Source of the DNA: Phycisphaerales bacterium
GTDB lineage: Bacteria > Planctomycetota > Phycisphaerae > UBA1845
Direction: 5' to 3'
Length of the DNA: 12,194 nt
Assembly (NCBI GenBank): GCA_020639095.1
Contig: JACKHH010000040.1
Span: 1 to 12,194 of the forward strand
Made by a program: the position numbers and the translations under genes. The notes under the pieces are model-generated. The model did no database searches. It saw only the letters and a program-made list of their open reading frames with translations, and was not told the origin of the DNA. This document shows, piece by piece, positions 1-6,452 of the stretch (its first letter is position 1; each line of letters opens with the position of its first letter).

Positions 1-939
1 ATTACTGCAGCAGCTGGTGCGGGCGCGACAGCCGTCAAGTTTCAGAATTACCGTACGGAAGACTTCGTGCGCGATCGCAGCCTGACGCACAACTATCGCA
101 GTCAGGGGCGCGACGTTACCGAATCGCAGTACCACATGTTCAAGCGTTGCGAGTTGAATGTTGCGCAACTCGCGGGGCTTTGCGAACACTGCCGCGCGTG
201 CGGTGTGATGTTTCACAGTACGCCCACCAGTGAAAGCGGCATCCGCGATCTTCGCGAACTCGGCGTGCCCGTGCTCAAGAACGGGTCGGATTATCTCACA
301 CATTTGCCGCTGATTCGCGCGATGGGGGAAAGCGGGCTGCCCACGGTGCTCTCAACCGGGATGGCCACGCTCGCCGAGATTGACGATGCCGTGCTCGCAT
401 TTCGCGCGACCGGCAACGCGCAGCTCATCTTGCTGCATTGCACGTCGTCGTATCCGACCGCACCGGCTGAGACAAACCTGCGGCGGATTCCTGCGCTTGC
501 GCGGGCGTTTAATTGCCCGACAGGCTTCAGCGATCACACCGCGGGTGTCACCGCGAGCATATCAGCCGTTGCGCTTGGTGCATGCTGGATCGAGAAGCAT
601 TTTACGCTGGACAAGTCGCTACCGGGGCCGGATCACGCGTTCAGCGCCGATCCCGCGGAGTTCGCCGAGTTGGTGTCAGCCGTTCGGACGGTGGAGGCCC
701 AACTTGGCAATTCCAACATCGGCCCGACAGCGGGTGAACAGGCGGGCCGTCGCGATTTCCGCCTGTCGTGCGTCGCGGCGCGCGATCTCGATGTGGGCGA
801 AACACTCGAAGAAGGCGACGTTATCTTCGCGCGTCCGGGCACGGGCATTTCGCCGCGGGATGTGGGCATTGTCATGGGTCGACGCACGAAGAAGGCGTTG
901 CGGGCTGGCGATCTGATCGAGATGGGCGGGTTGGAGTAG
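1..939 (+). CDS. neuB: NeuB-family nonulosonic acid synthase (5' end cut off)
   Basis: This enzyme condenses phosphoenolpyruvate with a six-carbon N-acyl sugar to give a sialic, legionaminic or pseudaminic type nine-carbon acid in the cytoplasm. The frame is open from base 1, so the start and probably 25-40 residues lie upstream; 312 residues are visible against about 340-350 for the family. Counting from the first codon, the TIM-barrel signatures are AVKFQNY (12-18), KNGS (93-96), LSTGM (117-121), LHCTSSYPT with His146, and GFSDHT with His179. The two histidines match the metal ligands of characterised NeuB. Residues about 250-312 form the C-terminal SAF (antifreeze-like) domain, including RPGTGI (278-283), which lies over the active site of the partner subunit in the family. 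It is the first visible gene of the operon. The exact substrate (sialic, legionaminic or pseudaminic precursor) cannot be told from sequence; family assignment is secure. Confidence 0.93.
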   Translation: MTAAAGAGATAVKFQNYRTEDFVRDRSLTHNYRSQGRDVTESQYHMFKRCELNVAQLAGLCEHCRACGVMFHSTPTSESGIRDLRELGVPVLKNGSDYLTHLPLIRAMGESGLPTVLSTGMATLAEIDDAVLAFRATGNAQLILLHCTSSYPTAPAETNLRRIPALARAFNCPTGFSDHTAGVTASISAVALGACWIEKHFTLDKSLPGPDHAFSADPAEFAELVSAVRTVEAQLGNSNIGPTAGEQAGRRDFRLSCVAARDLDVGETLEEGDVIFARPGTGISPRDVGIVMGRRTKKALRAGDLIEMGGLE

Positions 940-952
940 GGGGGATCGCGGG

Positions 953-1873
953 ATGCGCGTGGTACTGTTGGGTAATCATACCGTGGGCGTGCGAGCGCTC
1001 GACGCGTTGCGCGAATGTGCCGAGGTCGTGGGCGTCGTGGCGCACCCCGCCGATGTTGAGGACGGCGTGCGTTACGCGTCGCTGTATGAGCATGCGCGGC
1101 AGGCGGGTCTCCGTGTGGCGCGCATGGACGGCAACGATGCGAAGCTGAAGGCCTGGATTGCCGAAGCCGAACCGGATCTGCTGCTCACAGTGGATTACCG
1201 CTACCTCTTGTCCGCCGATGTTATTGCACTCGGCAAGCTTGGCGCGATCAACCTGCATCCGAGCTTGTTGCCGAAATACCGGGGCCGGGCTCCGGTGAAC
1301 TGGGCGATCATCAATGGCGATTCGGAATTGGGCCTGACTGCGCACTTTATCGATCAGGGCATGGATCGCGGTGACATCATCGCGCAGGAACGTTTCACGC
1401 TCACCAACGAAGAGGATGTCGGCGACGCGCTTGAGAAGCTCTATCCCATGTACGAGCGCATGGTACGCCGCGTCATTGGGTATTGCCAAGATGGTGGCGT
1501 GCCGCGCAGGCCGCAGAACCACGCGCAGGCCACAACCTTTCCGCGCCGCCGCCCCGAGGATGGCGAAATCGACTGGTCCGCGTCGGCACTAGAGATTCAT
1601 CGCCTGATCCGGGCGGTCGCAGCGCCCTACCCGGGTGCGTTTGCGATGCTGGGGGATCAAAAGCTGATCATCTGGCGCGCCGCCGTGGTGCCGGATACCC
1701 GGGCGGGCGAGCCGGGCGCAGTTGTAAGTGGTGATGCGGAAACGGGTTATGTGGTGTGCTGTGGCGAGGGCGGTCTGCGACTGGTTAGTTGGGAATGCGA
1801 CGGGGAAGACCGGACTGCGTTGCCGATCGGTTCTGTTATTGGGAAAACGGAAACGGCGGTGACGCGTGGTTGA
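953..1873 (+). CDS. sugar-type formyltransferase (Fmt/ArnA-N family)
   Basis: The 306-residue protein has the fold order of N10-formyltetrahydrofolate-dependent formyltransferases. A Rossmann-like catalytic domain (about 1-200) is followed by a C-terminal domain (about 205-306) with EDGEIDWS and PYPGAF. The catalytic triad is intact: Asn100 and His102 in INLHPSLLPKYRG, and Asp138 in DQGMDRGD. The spacing (N, N+2, N+38) equals that of methionyl-tRNA formyltransferase. In this family the enzyme transfers a formyl group to an amine. Sitting between a nonulosonate synthase and a methyltransferase, with no def or rsmB beside it, it more likely formylates an amino sugar (as ArnA, VioF or WlaRD-type enzymes do) than initiator tRNA. 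A run of AGGGGG at 938-943 is well placed as ribosome binding site for the ATG. The acceptor sugar is unknown. Confidence 0.88.
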   Translation: MRVVLLGNHTVGVRALDALRECAEVVGVVAHPADVEDGVRYASLYEHARQAGLRVARMDGNDAKLKAWIAEAEPDLLLTVDYRYLLSADVIALGKLGAINLHPSLLPKYRGRAPVNWAIINGDSELGLTAHFIDQGMDRGDIIAQERFTLTNEEDVGDALEKLYPMYERMVRRVIGYCQDGGVPRRPQNHAQATTFPRRRPEDGEIDWSASALEIHRLIRAVAAPYPGAFAMLGDQKLIIWRAAVVPDTRAGEPGAVVSGDAETGYVVCCGEGGLRLVSWECDGEDRTALPIGSVIGKTETAVTRG

Positions 1874-2498
1874 CGTAACAGCAACTGAATCCGCCGCGCT
1901 TGAACGGGTGGCTGCCCACTTCGACGGTTTGGTTGCGAAGTTTGGTGAGGACCATCGCGCGCTCGACTATGGCAGCCGGTCGTCGCAGACGCTGCGGTTT
2001 GATGTGCTCGCGCATGGGCTGCCACTTGCGGGGCGACGCGTGCTCGACGTGGGCTGTGGCATGGCGGACCTCGCCGGCTATCTGCACGAACGCGAAATAG
2101 AAGCCGAGTACGCGGGCGTTGACATTTCGCGGGAGATGATCGCGGCCGCCAAGCGCAAGTATCCCGGCGTGAATGTTCGCGTTGGGAATATCTTAAGCGA
2201 CAGTGAGCCCGTAACGTGTGATGTCGCGATCGCGAACGGAATCTTCTACCTCCTGGGTGAAGAGGCTGAGGCGATCATGTACGCCACGGTGGCGCGAATG
2301 TTCGAATTGGCGGAGGAGGCGATCGCGTTCACATCGCTGAGTACGTGGGCGGCAGATCGGGTGGATGGTGAGTACCACGCCGACCCGTCGGTGGTGCTCG
2401 CGTATTGTCGTTCGCTTACGCCTTATGTCACACTGCGGCACGACTATTTGGCCCATGATTTCGCGGTATTCTTGTACAAACGGGCACAGGGCGCATGA
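1866..2498 (+). CDS. class I SAM-dependent methyltransferase
   Basis: The 210-residue protein carries the SAM-binding glycine loop VLDVGCGMAD (59-68), the acidic ribose-binding Asp86 in GVDIS, and a later IANGIFYLL segment typical of motif IV in small-molecule methyltransferases. The GTG start lies inside the last codons of the formyltransferase (8-base overlap), and no better ATG precedes the SAM motif, so translational coupling is likely. The context suggests O- or N-methylation of a sugar or glycan intermediate in the cytoplasm. The sequence does not show which atom is methylated. Confidence 0.85.
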   Translation: MVDVTATESAALERVAAHFDGLVAKFGEDHRALDYGSRSSQTLRFDVLAHGLPLAGRRVLDVGCGMADLAGYLHEREIEAEYAGVDISREMIAAAKRKYPGVNVRVGNILSDSEPVTCDVAIANGIFYLLGEEAEAIMYATVARMFELAEEAIAFTSLSTWAADRVDGEYHADPSVVLAYCRSLTPYVTLRHDYLAHDFAVFLYKRAQGA

Positions 2499-3199
2499 TT
2501 GTCTCGATACACCAGCCGGCATATCTTCCGTGGCTCGGCTATTGCGCGCGGATCGCGCGCAGCCATCGGCACATCGTGCTCGATCATGTGCAGTTCGAGA
2601 AGAACAGCTACATCAATCGCAATCGCGTGCGAACAGCCAGTGGACCGTGTTGGCTCACGGTGCCGGTGAAAACAAGCGGGCGATTCGGTGAGTTGCCCAT
2701 CAACAAGGTCGAGATCGACAATACGCGCGACTGGCGGCGCAAACATTGGCAAACGCTGACGCAGGCGTACAGCCAGGCCCCGCACTTCGCGGATCACGCT
2801 GACTTTTTCGAGAACGTGTATCGGCGGGATTGGACGCATCTGGCCCTGCTTTGTGAGACGACCACGGCATACCTCCTGGCGGCGCTGGGCATCGACACGC
2901 AGCGCAAGGCGAGCAGCGCGATGAACGCGTCGGGCGTGAAGGAAGAACTCGTGCTGAATCTCTGCCGCGAGGCGGGGGCGACGACGTATTTTTCCGGCAG
3001 CCTGGGGCGCGATTATCTTTGCTGCAAAACGTTCGCGGACAGCGGGATGCGCGTTGAATTCCAGGATTATCGCCATCCGAAGTACCCGCAGGTGGGCGAA
3101 GGGTTCATCGCGAATCTCTCGGTGGTGGATCTGCTTTTCAATTGTGGACCGGCGAGTCTCGATGTGCTGATGATCGCGGGAACGGCGGTGTCGCGATGA
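2495..3199 (+). CDS. WbqC-like family protein
   Basis: The 234-residue protein opens with IHQPAYLPWLGY (5-16), the hallmark of the WbqC-like family found in O-antigen, capsule and glycosylation loci. Further family-like stretches are HVQFEKNSYINRNRV (31-45), YFSGSLGRDYL and a C-terminal ANLSVVDLLFNCGP. There is no signal peptide or membrane span. The biochemical role of the family is not settled; an acyl- or amino-acid-transfer role on amino sugars has been considered, but nothing in the sequence proves it. The start overlaps the preceding stop as ATGA, the tightest form of coupling, so it is made together with the methyltransferase and the CMP-sugar synthetase. The assignment to the family is firm; the function is open. 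Confidence 0.87.
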   Translation: MIVSIHQPAYLPWLGYCARIARSHRHIVLDHVQFEKNSYINRNRVRTASGPCWLTVPVKTSGRFGELPINKVEIDNTRDWRRKHWQTLTQAYSQAPHFADHADFFENVYRRDWTHLALLCETTTAYLLAALGIDTQRKASSAMNASGVKEELVLNLCREAGATTYFSGSLGRDYLCCKTFADSGMRVEFQDYRHPKYPQVGEGFIANLSVVDLLFNCGPASLDVLMIAGTAVSR

Positions 3200-3891
3200 C
3201 GACAGTCTTGGAAAAACCGTTGGCCATTGTTCCCGCGCGGGGCGGGTCGAAGCGGTTCCCGCGGAAGAATGTCGCGCTGCTCGGCGGCAAGCCGTTGATC
3301 GCGTGGACGGTGGAGGCCGCTGTCGCGTCGGGCGTATTCGATCAGGTTTGGGTTTCGTCGGATGATGCGGAGATTTGTGCTGCCGGTGAGGCGGCGGGGG
3401 GTGTTTCCCTGGCTCGCCCGGCGGAATTGGCAGCCGATAACGCGACGGTGGCGCAGGTGTGCACCGCGGTCGCACGCGATTTTGCCGCCCGCAACCAGCC
3501 ATATCATGCGGTCTATGTGCTTCTGCCGACAAGCCCATTGCGGAAAGCTGCAAGCATTCGAGCGGCTTGGGATGTGTACTGCTCGCGGGAGGCGGACGCG
3601 TTGGTGAGCGTCTCGCCGCTGGCGCATCCGCCCGAGTGGGCGCTGACGATCGCCAATGGTTGGGTAAAACCAATGGACGCTGCGGGCTATGATACACCCA
3701 GGCCGCAGTTGGTGCCGAAGTACCGTGCGGACGGTGCGCACACGATTGTTTCGTTGAAGCATCTGCTCGCGACCGGGAGTCTGATCGGGCCGCGAACCGC
3801 GAGTATCATCACGCCGGCGGGGGAGGCGGTGGATGTGGATACGCCCGAGGACTTGGCCTGGGCGGAGTTTCTGTTGTCGCGACAAGGGTGA
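3196..3891 (+). CDS. neuA: acylneuraminate (CMP-nonulosonate) cytidylyltransferase
   Basis: The enzyme couples a nonulosonic acid to CTP, giving the CMP-sugar donor and pyrophosphate. The 231-residue protein has the N-terminal nucleotide-binding loop IVPARGGSKR (11-20) with PRKN (22-25), the LLPTSPLR segment (109-116) and the C-terminal VDVDTPEDL (212-220), whose aspartates bind magnesium in the family. The length is right for the catalytic domain alone; there is no esterase extension. An in-frame start exists at 3142, but the ATG at 3196 forms an ATGA overlap with the WbqC stop and places the nucleotide loop at the usual distance from the N-terminus, so I use 3196. With neuB in the same operon it defines the pathway as nonulosonate activation. 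A pseudaminic (PseF) or legionaminic (LegF) specificity is equally possible. Confidence 0.92.
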   Translation: MTTVLEKPLAIVPARGGSKRFPRKNVALLGGKPLIAWTVEAAVASGVFDQVWVSSDDAEICAAGEAAGGVSLARPAELAADNATVAQVCTAVARDFAARNQPYHAVYVLLPTSPLRKAASIRAAWDVYCSREADALVSVSPLAHPPEWALTIANGWVKPMDAAGYDTPRPQLVPKYRADGAHTIVSLKHLLATGSLIGPRTASIITPAGEAVDVDTPEDLAWAEFLLSRQG

Positions 3892-3899
3892 GGCGAACT

Positions 3900-4583
3900 A
3901 TGGCCGACGTACTGGTGGTGGCGGCGCATCCGGATGACGAGGTGTTGGGTTGCGGCGCGTCGATTGCGCGTTGGACGGACGCGGGCCGCAGCGTGCACAT
4001 TGCGATCCTCGGCGAGGGCATCACCTCGCGCAGCGATCGGCGCGAAGAAGCCGACCGCGAACTGCTCGACAAGCTCCACACCAACGCCCGGGCTGCAGGC
4101 GAGCTGCTGGGTGCGGAGGGGGTTACGCTGTTTTCCCTGCCGGACAACCGCTTCGACACCGTGCCCTTGCTCGACGTCGTGAAAATCGTCGAACGCCTGC
4201 TCGCGGAGCACAAACCGGTTGACGTCTATACGCATCACGCGGGAGATTTGAACATCGATCACGGTGTCGTGCACCGCGCCGTGCTGACCGCCACGCGTCC
4301 GGTGGCGGGCCAGTGTGTGCGGAATCTGTGCACGTTCGAGGTGCCGTCGTCATCGGAATGGGCGTTTGGTGATATCGCCAAACCGTTTTCGCCGAACGTC
4401 TTTGTGGGCGTCGGGGATACGCTGTCGCGCAAATGTGACGCGATGGCCTGCTATGAAACCGAGGCCCGGGCTTTCCCGCATCCGCGAAGCCCACAGGCGC
4501 TGGAAGCAATCGCGCGTCGCTGGGGCAGTGTGGCTGGGGTCGCCGCGGCTGAGGCGTTTGAACTGGTGCGGGCTGTTCGCTGA
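3900..4583 (+). CDS. PIG-L/LmbE-family deacetylase
   Basis: The 227-residue protein begins MADVLVVAAHPDDEVLGCG. His10, Asp13 and the later THHAGDLNIDHG block (111-122, with His113 or His121 as third ligand) form the zinc site of PIG-L/LmbE hydrolases. LPDNRFD (80-86) is also typical. The family removes N-acetyl groups from amino sugars, for example GlcNAc-PI or bacillithiol and mycothiol precursors. Here it closes an operon holding a formyltransferase, so it may free an amine that is then formylated. A GTG at 3888 overlaps the neuA stop in frame, but the ATG at 3900 has GAGG six bases upstream and starts at the family N-terminus. It ends three bases before the convergent gene. Confidence 0.88.
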   Translation: MADVLVVAAHPDDEVLGCGASIARWTDAGRSVHIAILGEGITSRSDRREEADRELLDKLHTNARAAGELLGAEGVTLFSLPDNRFDTVPLLDVVKIVERLLAEHKPVDVYTHHAGDLNIDHGVVHRAVLTATRPVAGQCVRNLCTFEVPSSSEWAFGDIAKPFSPNVFVGVGDTLSRKCDAMACYETEARAFPHPRSPQALEAIARRWGSVAGVAAAEAFELVRAVR

Positions 4584-4608
4584 CGCTTACGCCGACGGCA
4601 CCAGCGTC
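4582..4608. terminator. inverted repeat over the convergent gene ends
   Basis: GACGCT (4582-4587) and AGCGTC (4603-4608) can pair over a 15-base loop. They span the stop of the + strand deacetylase and the last codons of the - strand gene. The two genes are only three bases apart, so any terminator must sit here or inside coding sequence. There is no T-run on either side, so this is at best a weak or factor-assisted bidirectional terminator. Confidence 0.25.
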
Positions 4609-6434
4609 GCGTTGCCGATGAGTTGCTGAATTGTCGTGAGGCAGCGCTCGTCACTCACTTTCGGGTTTTCACCGAGAAACACTTCAGCCGCTCTCTGACT
4701 TTGCGCGGCGCGATCCGCCAGATATTCCGGATGCGCGAACGCGCTCGTCAATTCCTGCTCCAACCCGGCGACGGTGTCGAGTCGCGGCCAGTGTTCGAGC
4801 CCCCAGGCTGCGAGATCGATTCCCGGCATGTCGCCGCAGAGCAGGAACACCGGGCGCGACAATAGCGACGCCTCGACGATCGCCGACGAGCGATTGTTGA
4901 CCACCACGACCGCATCGGCTGATGCAACCAACTCGACGAGATTCTCCTCGTTTGCGATGTGCCAGCGCTGCGCTTCCGGCAGGTCGGCTTGCAGGCGCTC
5001 GTAGAGGTCGACTTGGTCGTAACGCGGGTGCGGTTTGATGGTGAATTGCCAATGGGGCTGCCTGCGGGCGAGATCGTTCAATTCGTCGAATGTTCTGAGT
5101 GCGCCCGCCCAGTTGATCGCGGGCAGGTCGCCTTGGTGTGCCGGGGCTGCGATCGCGCTAGTGATCAGGAGGATTCGCGGTTTTTTGATGCTGTCGCGCG
5201 CTCGAGCGCACGCGTTCGTCGTTTGCAGAGTGGCGTCCATGCCGGGGTCGCCGGTGATGGCGATGCGCTTCTCGGGGATGCCGATGCGCACCAGCCGGTT
5301 CCTGGCGGCTGGTGATGGCGCTCCGAGCGTGACTTCCGGCAGCGAGCTATACCAGCGGGCGTCGCCGCACGACATGATCCCGTGCGAAAGCACCAGGCTG
5401 GGGATGTCGCGCTGGGCGCCGACTTCGAGCAGCGGGGTGGGATAGTTCGCGACAATCAGCTCCGGGCGATGCTTGTCGAAGTATTCCTGCCAGGTGGCCA
5501 CGTGGGCGGCCATTCTGCGGGCGTAGTCACCGAATAGAAAATCCCAATGGTGCATGATGTGCGGGTTCGCGAAGATGGTGCGGGCGCATCCGGTTGCGCG
5601 TACGCTGGCGTTGTCGAATTCCGCGCGGGCGTTGCGGGATTTGGCTGCTACCTCTTCTTCCGCTCCCTTACAGTCGCGGCTCGGATTGGTTACCTGTGAT
5701 TCGTGGTACACGTGATGGCCGGCGTCGCGGAGTTGGTGAAGCGCGTCGTCGCCGGCTGCACGGTAGAGCTGCACAACTGCCAGGTCGGTTTGCCGGCAGA
5801 TCGTACGGATAAGCGGCAACTGGCGCAGGAGGTCGTTACCGCTGCCTGCGAAGAGCACGAAAGGCCTGCCGTCGAGCCGTGTCGTGAGATCGACGCGCTC
5901 GCCCTGGTCGCGGCTCGCATGCGCGGCGCGGTCCGTAAACGTGGTGCGCGCGCGTGGCAGCAGGCGTACGGGAATTCCCATATTCTCCGCCATACCGCGT
6001 ACGATGGGTTGAAGCAGCGGCATCGCGCCCATTCCGGGCGGTTGTTCCAAACCGTGACCGGTGTGGTCGTCGAAGCAGACGATTTCCGTCGGTGCGAAGC
6101 GTTCGATGGCGCGGCGAATCGTGAAAGCAGCCCATACCATCCGCGTCAGGCACGCGATGTGGCGATGCCGCGCCATGCCCAGCAGGTCCATCCCGCGAAG
6201 CGGAATCCGCGCGTGTACTCGCCAGAACGCCTGCACCTCGTCGTCGAATCGCTGAGCAGCCGCAAGGTCTTCGGGTGAGACGTCATCCCAAGGCGTGGTG
6301 AATTCGATGCTGCGATCCTGCAATGCGAAACATGCGGGCAGGTCGTACGCCAGGACGTGCCCGCTCAGGGCAGCCGGGAAGGTGGCGGCCACTTCGGCAA
6401 CATCGCAGCCATCGAGCAGAACGGTCAACGTCAT
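4587..6434 (-). CDS. GT-B-like surface glycan transferase, candidate CMP/CDP-donor enzyme
   Basis: The 615-residue soluble protein has no signal peptide or clear membrane span. Its C-terminal half (about 320-600) looks like a GT-B donor-binding domain: LVLSHG (347-352), ITGDPGMD (393-400), FTIKPHPRYD (464-473) and VVNNRSSAIVEASLLSRPV (511-529). A KPHP block followed by SS/E is shared by CDP-glycerol phosphotransferases, capsule Kdo transferases and several bacterial sialyltransferase families, whose donors carry CMP or CDP. The N-terminal half (1-310) is not recognised. Residues 247-262 (QVTNPSRDCKGAEEEV) look like an inserted linker and match a dispersed repeat described separately. It lies 18 bases downstream of a methyltransferase on the same strand, with only a weak ribosome site. 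A transferase for the neighbouring CMP-nonulosonate is my inference; confidence covers the GT-B-like class, not the substrate. Confidence 0.62.
   Translation of the reverse strand: MTLTVLLDGCDVAEVAATFPAALSGHVLAYDLPACFALQDRSIEFTTPWDDVSPEDLAAAQRFDDEVQAFWRVHARIPLRGMDLLGMARHRHIACLTRMVWAAFTIRRAIERFAPTEIVCFDDHTGHGLEQPPGMGAMPLLQPIVRGMAENMGIPVRLLPRARTTFTDRAAHASRDQGERVDLTTRLDGRPFVLFAGSGNDLLRQLPLIRTICRQTDLAVVQLYRAAGDDALHQLRDAGHHVYHESQVTNPSRDCKGAEEEVAAKSRNARAEFDNASVRATGCARTIFANPHIMHHWDFLFGDYARRMAAHVATWQEYFDKHRPELIVANYPTPLLEVGAQRDIPSLVLSHGIMSCGDARWYSSLPEVTLGAPSPAARNRLVRIGIPEKRIAITGDPGMDATLQTTNACARARDSIKKPRILLITSAIAAPAHQGDLPAINWAGALRTFDELNDLARRQPHWQFTIKPHPRYDQVDLYERLQADLPEAQRWHIANEENLVELVASADAVVVVNNRSSAIVEASLLSRPVFLLCGDMPGIDLAAWGLEHWPRLDTVAGLEQELTSAFAHPEYLADRAAQSQRAAEVFLGENPKVSDERCLTTIQQLIGNATLVPSA
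5661..5696. repeat. putative dispersed planctomycete-type repeat inside a gene
   Basis: The + strand begins CGCTCCCTTACAGTCGCGGC and its three frames read SLTVAARIG, PLPYSRGSDW and, on the opposite strand in the frame of the host gene, NPSRDCKGAE. From memory, near-identical strings (SLTVAAR, PLPHGRGS, SRDRKGA) recur in many predicted planctomycete peptides because a short DNA repeat is scattered through those genomes. Here it is carried in frame and does not break the gene. Only this one clear copy lies in the window, so the repeat nature rests on recall and not on the window itself. Confidence 0.5.
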
Positions 6435-6452
6435 CGGCAGGCAGTCCCCGAA

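Noticed and set aside
953..1873. Housekeeping methionyl-tRNA formyltransferase (fmt)
   Set aside because: The catalytic triad fits the superfamily, but the gene is embedded in a nonulosonate operon, and no def or rsmB is nearby.
2444..3697. 417-codon open frame on the - strand
   Set aside because: It is antisense to the WbqC and neuA genes, which have clear family motifs; its translation is Arg/Pro/His-rich low-complexity sequence typical of GC-rich shadow frames.
3888..3899. GTG start for the PIG-L deacetylase
   Set aside because: It would form a GTGA overlap, but the ATG at 3900 has a well-spaced GAGG and gives the usual family N-terminus; the four extra residues carry no signal.
5703..6278. 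191-codon open frame on the + strand
   Set aside because: It is antisense to the GT-B-like gene, shows no motifs, and has no plausible ribosome site.
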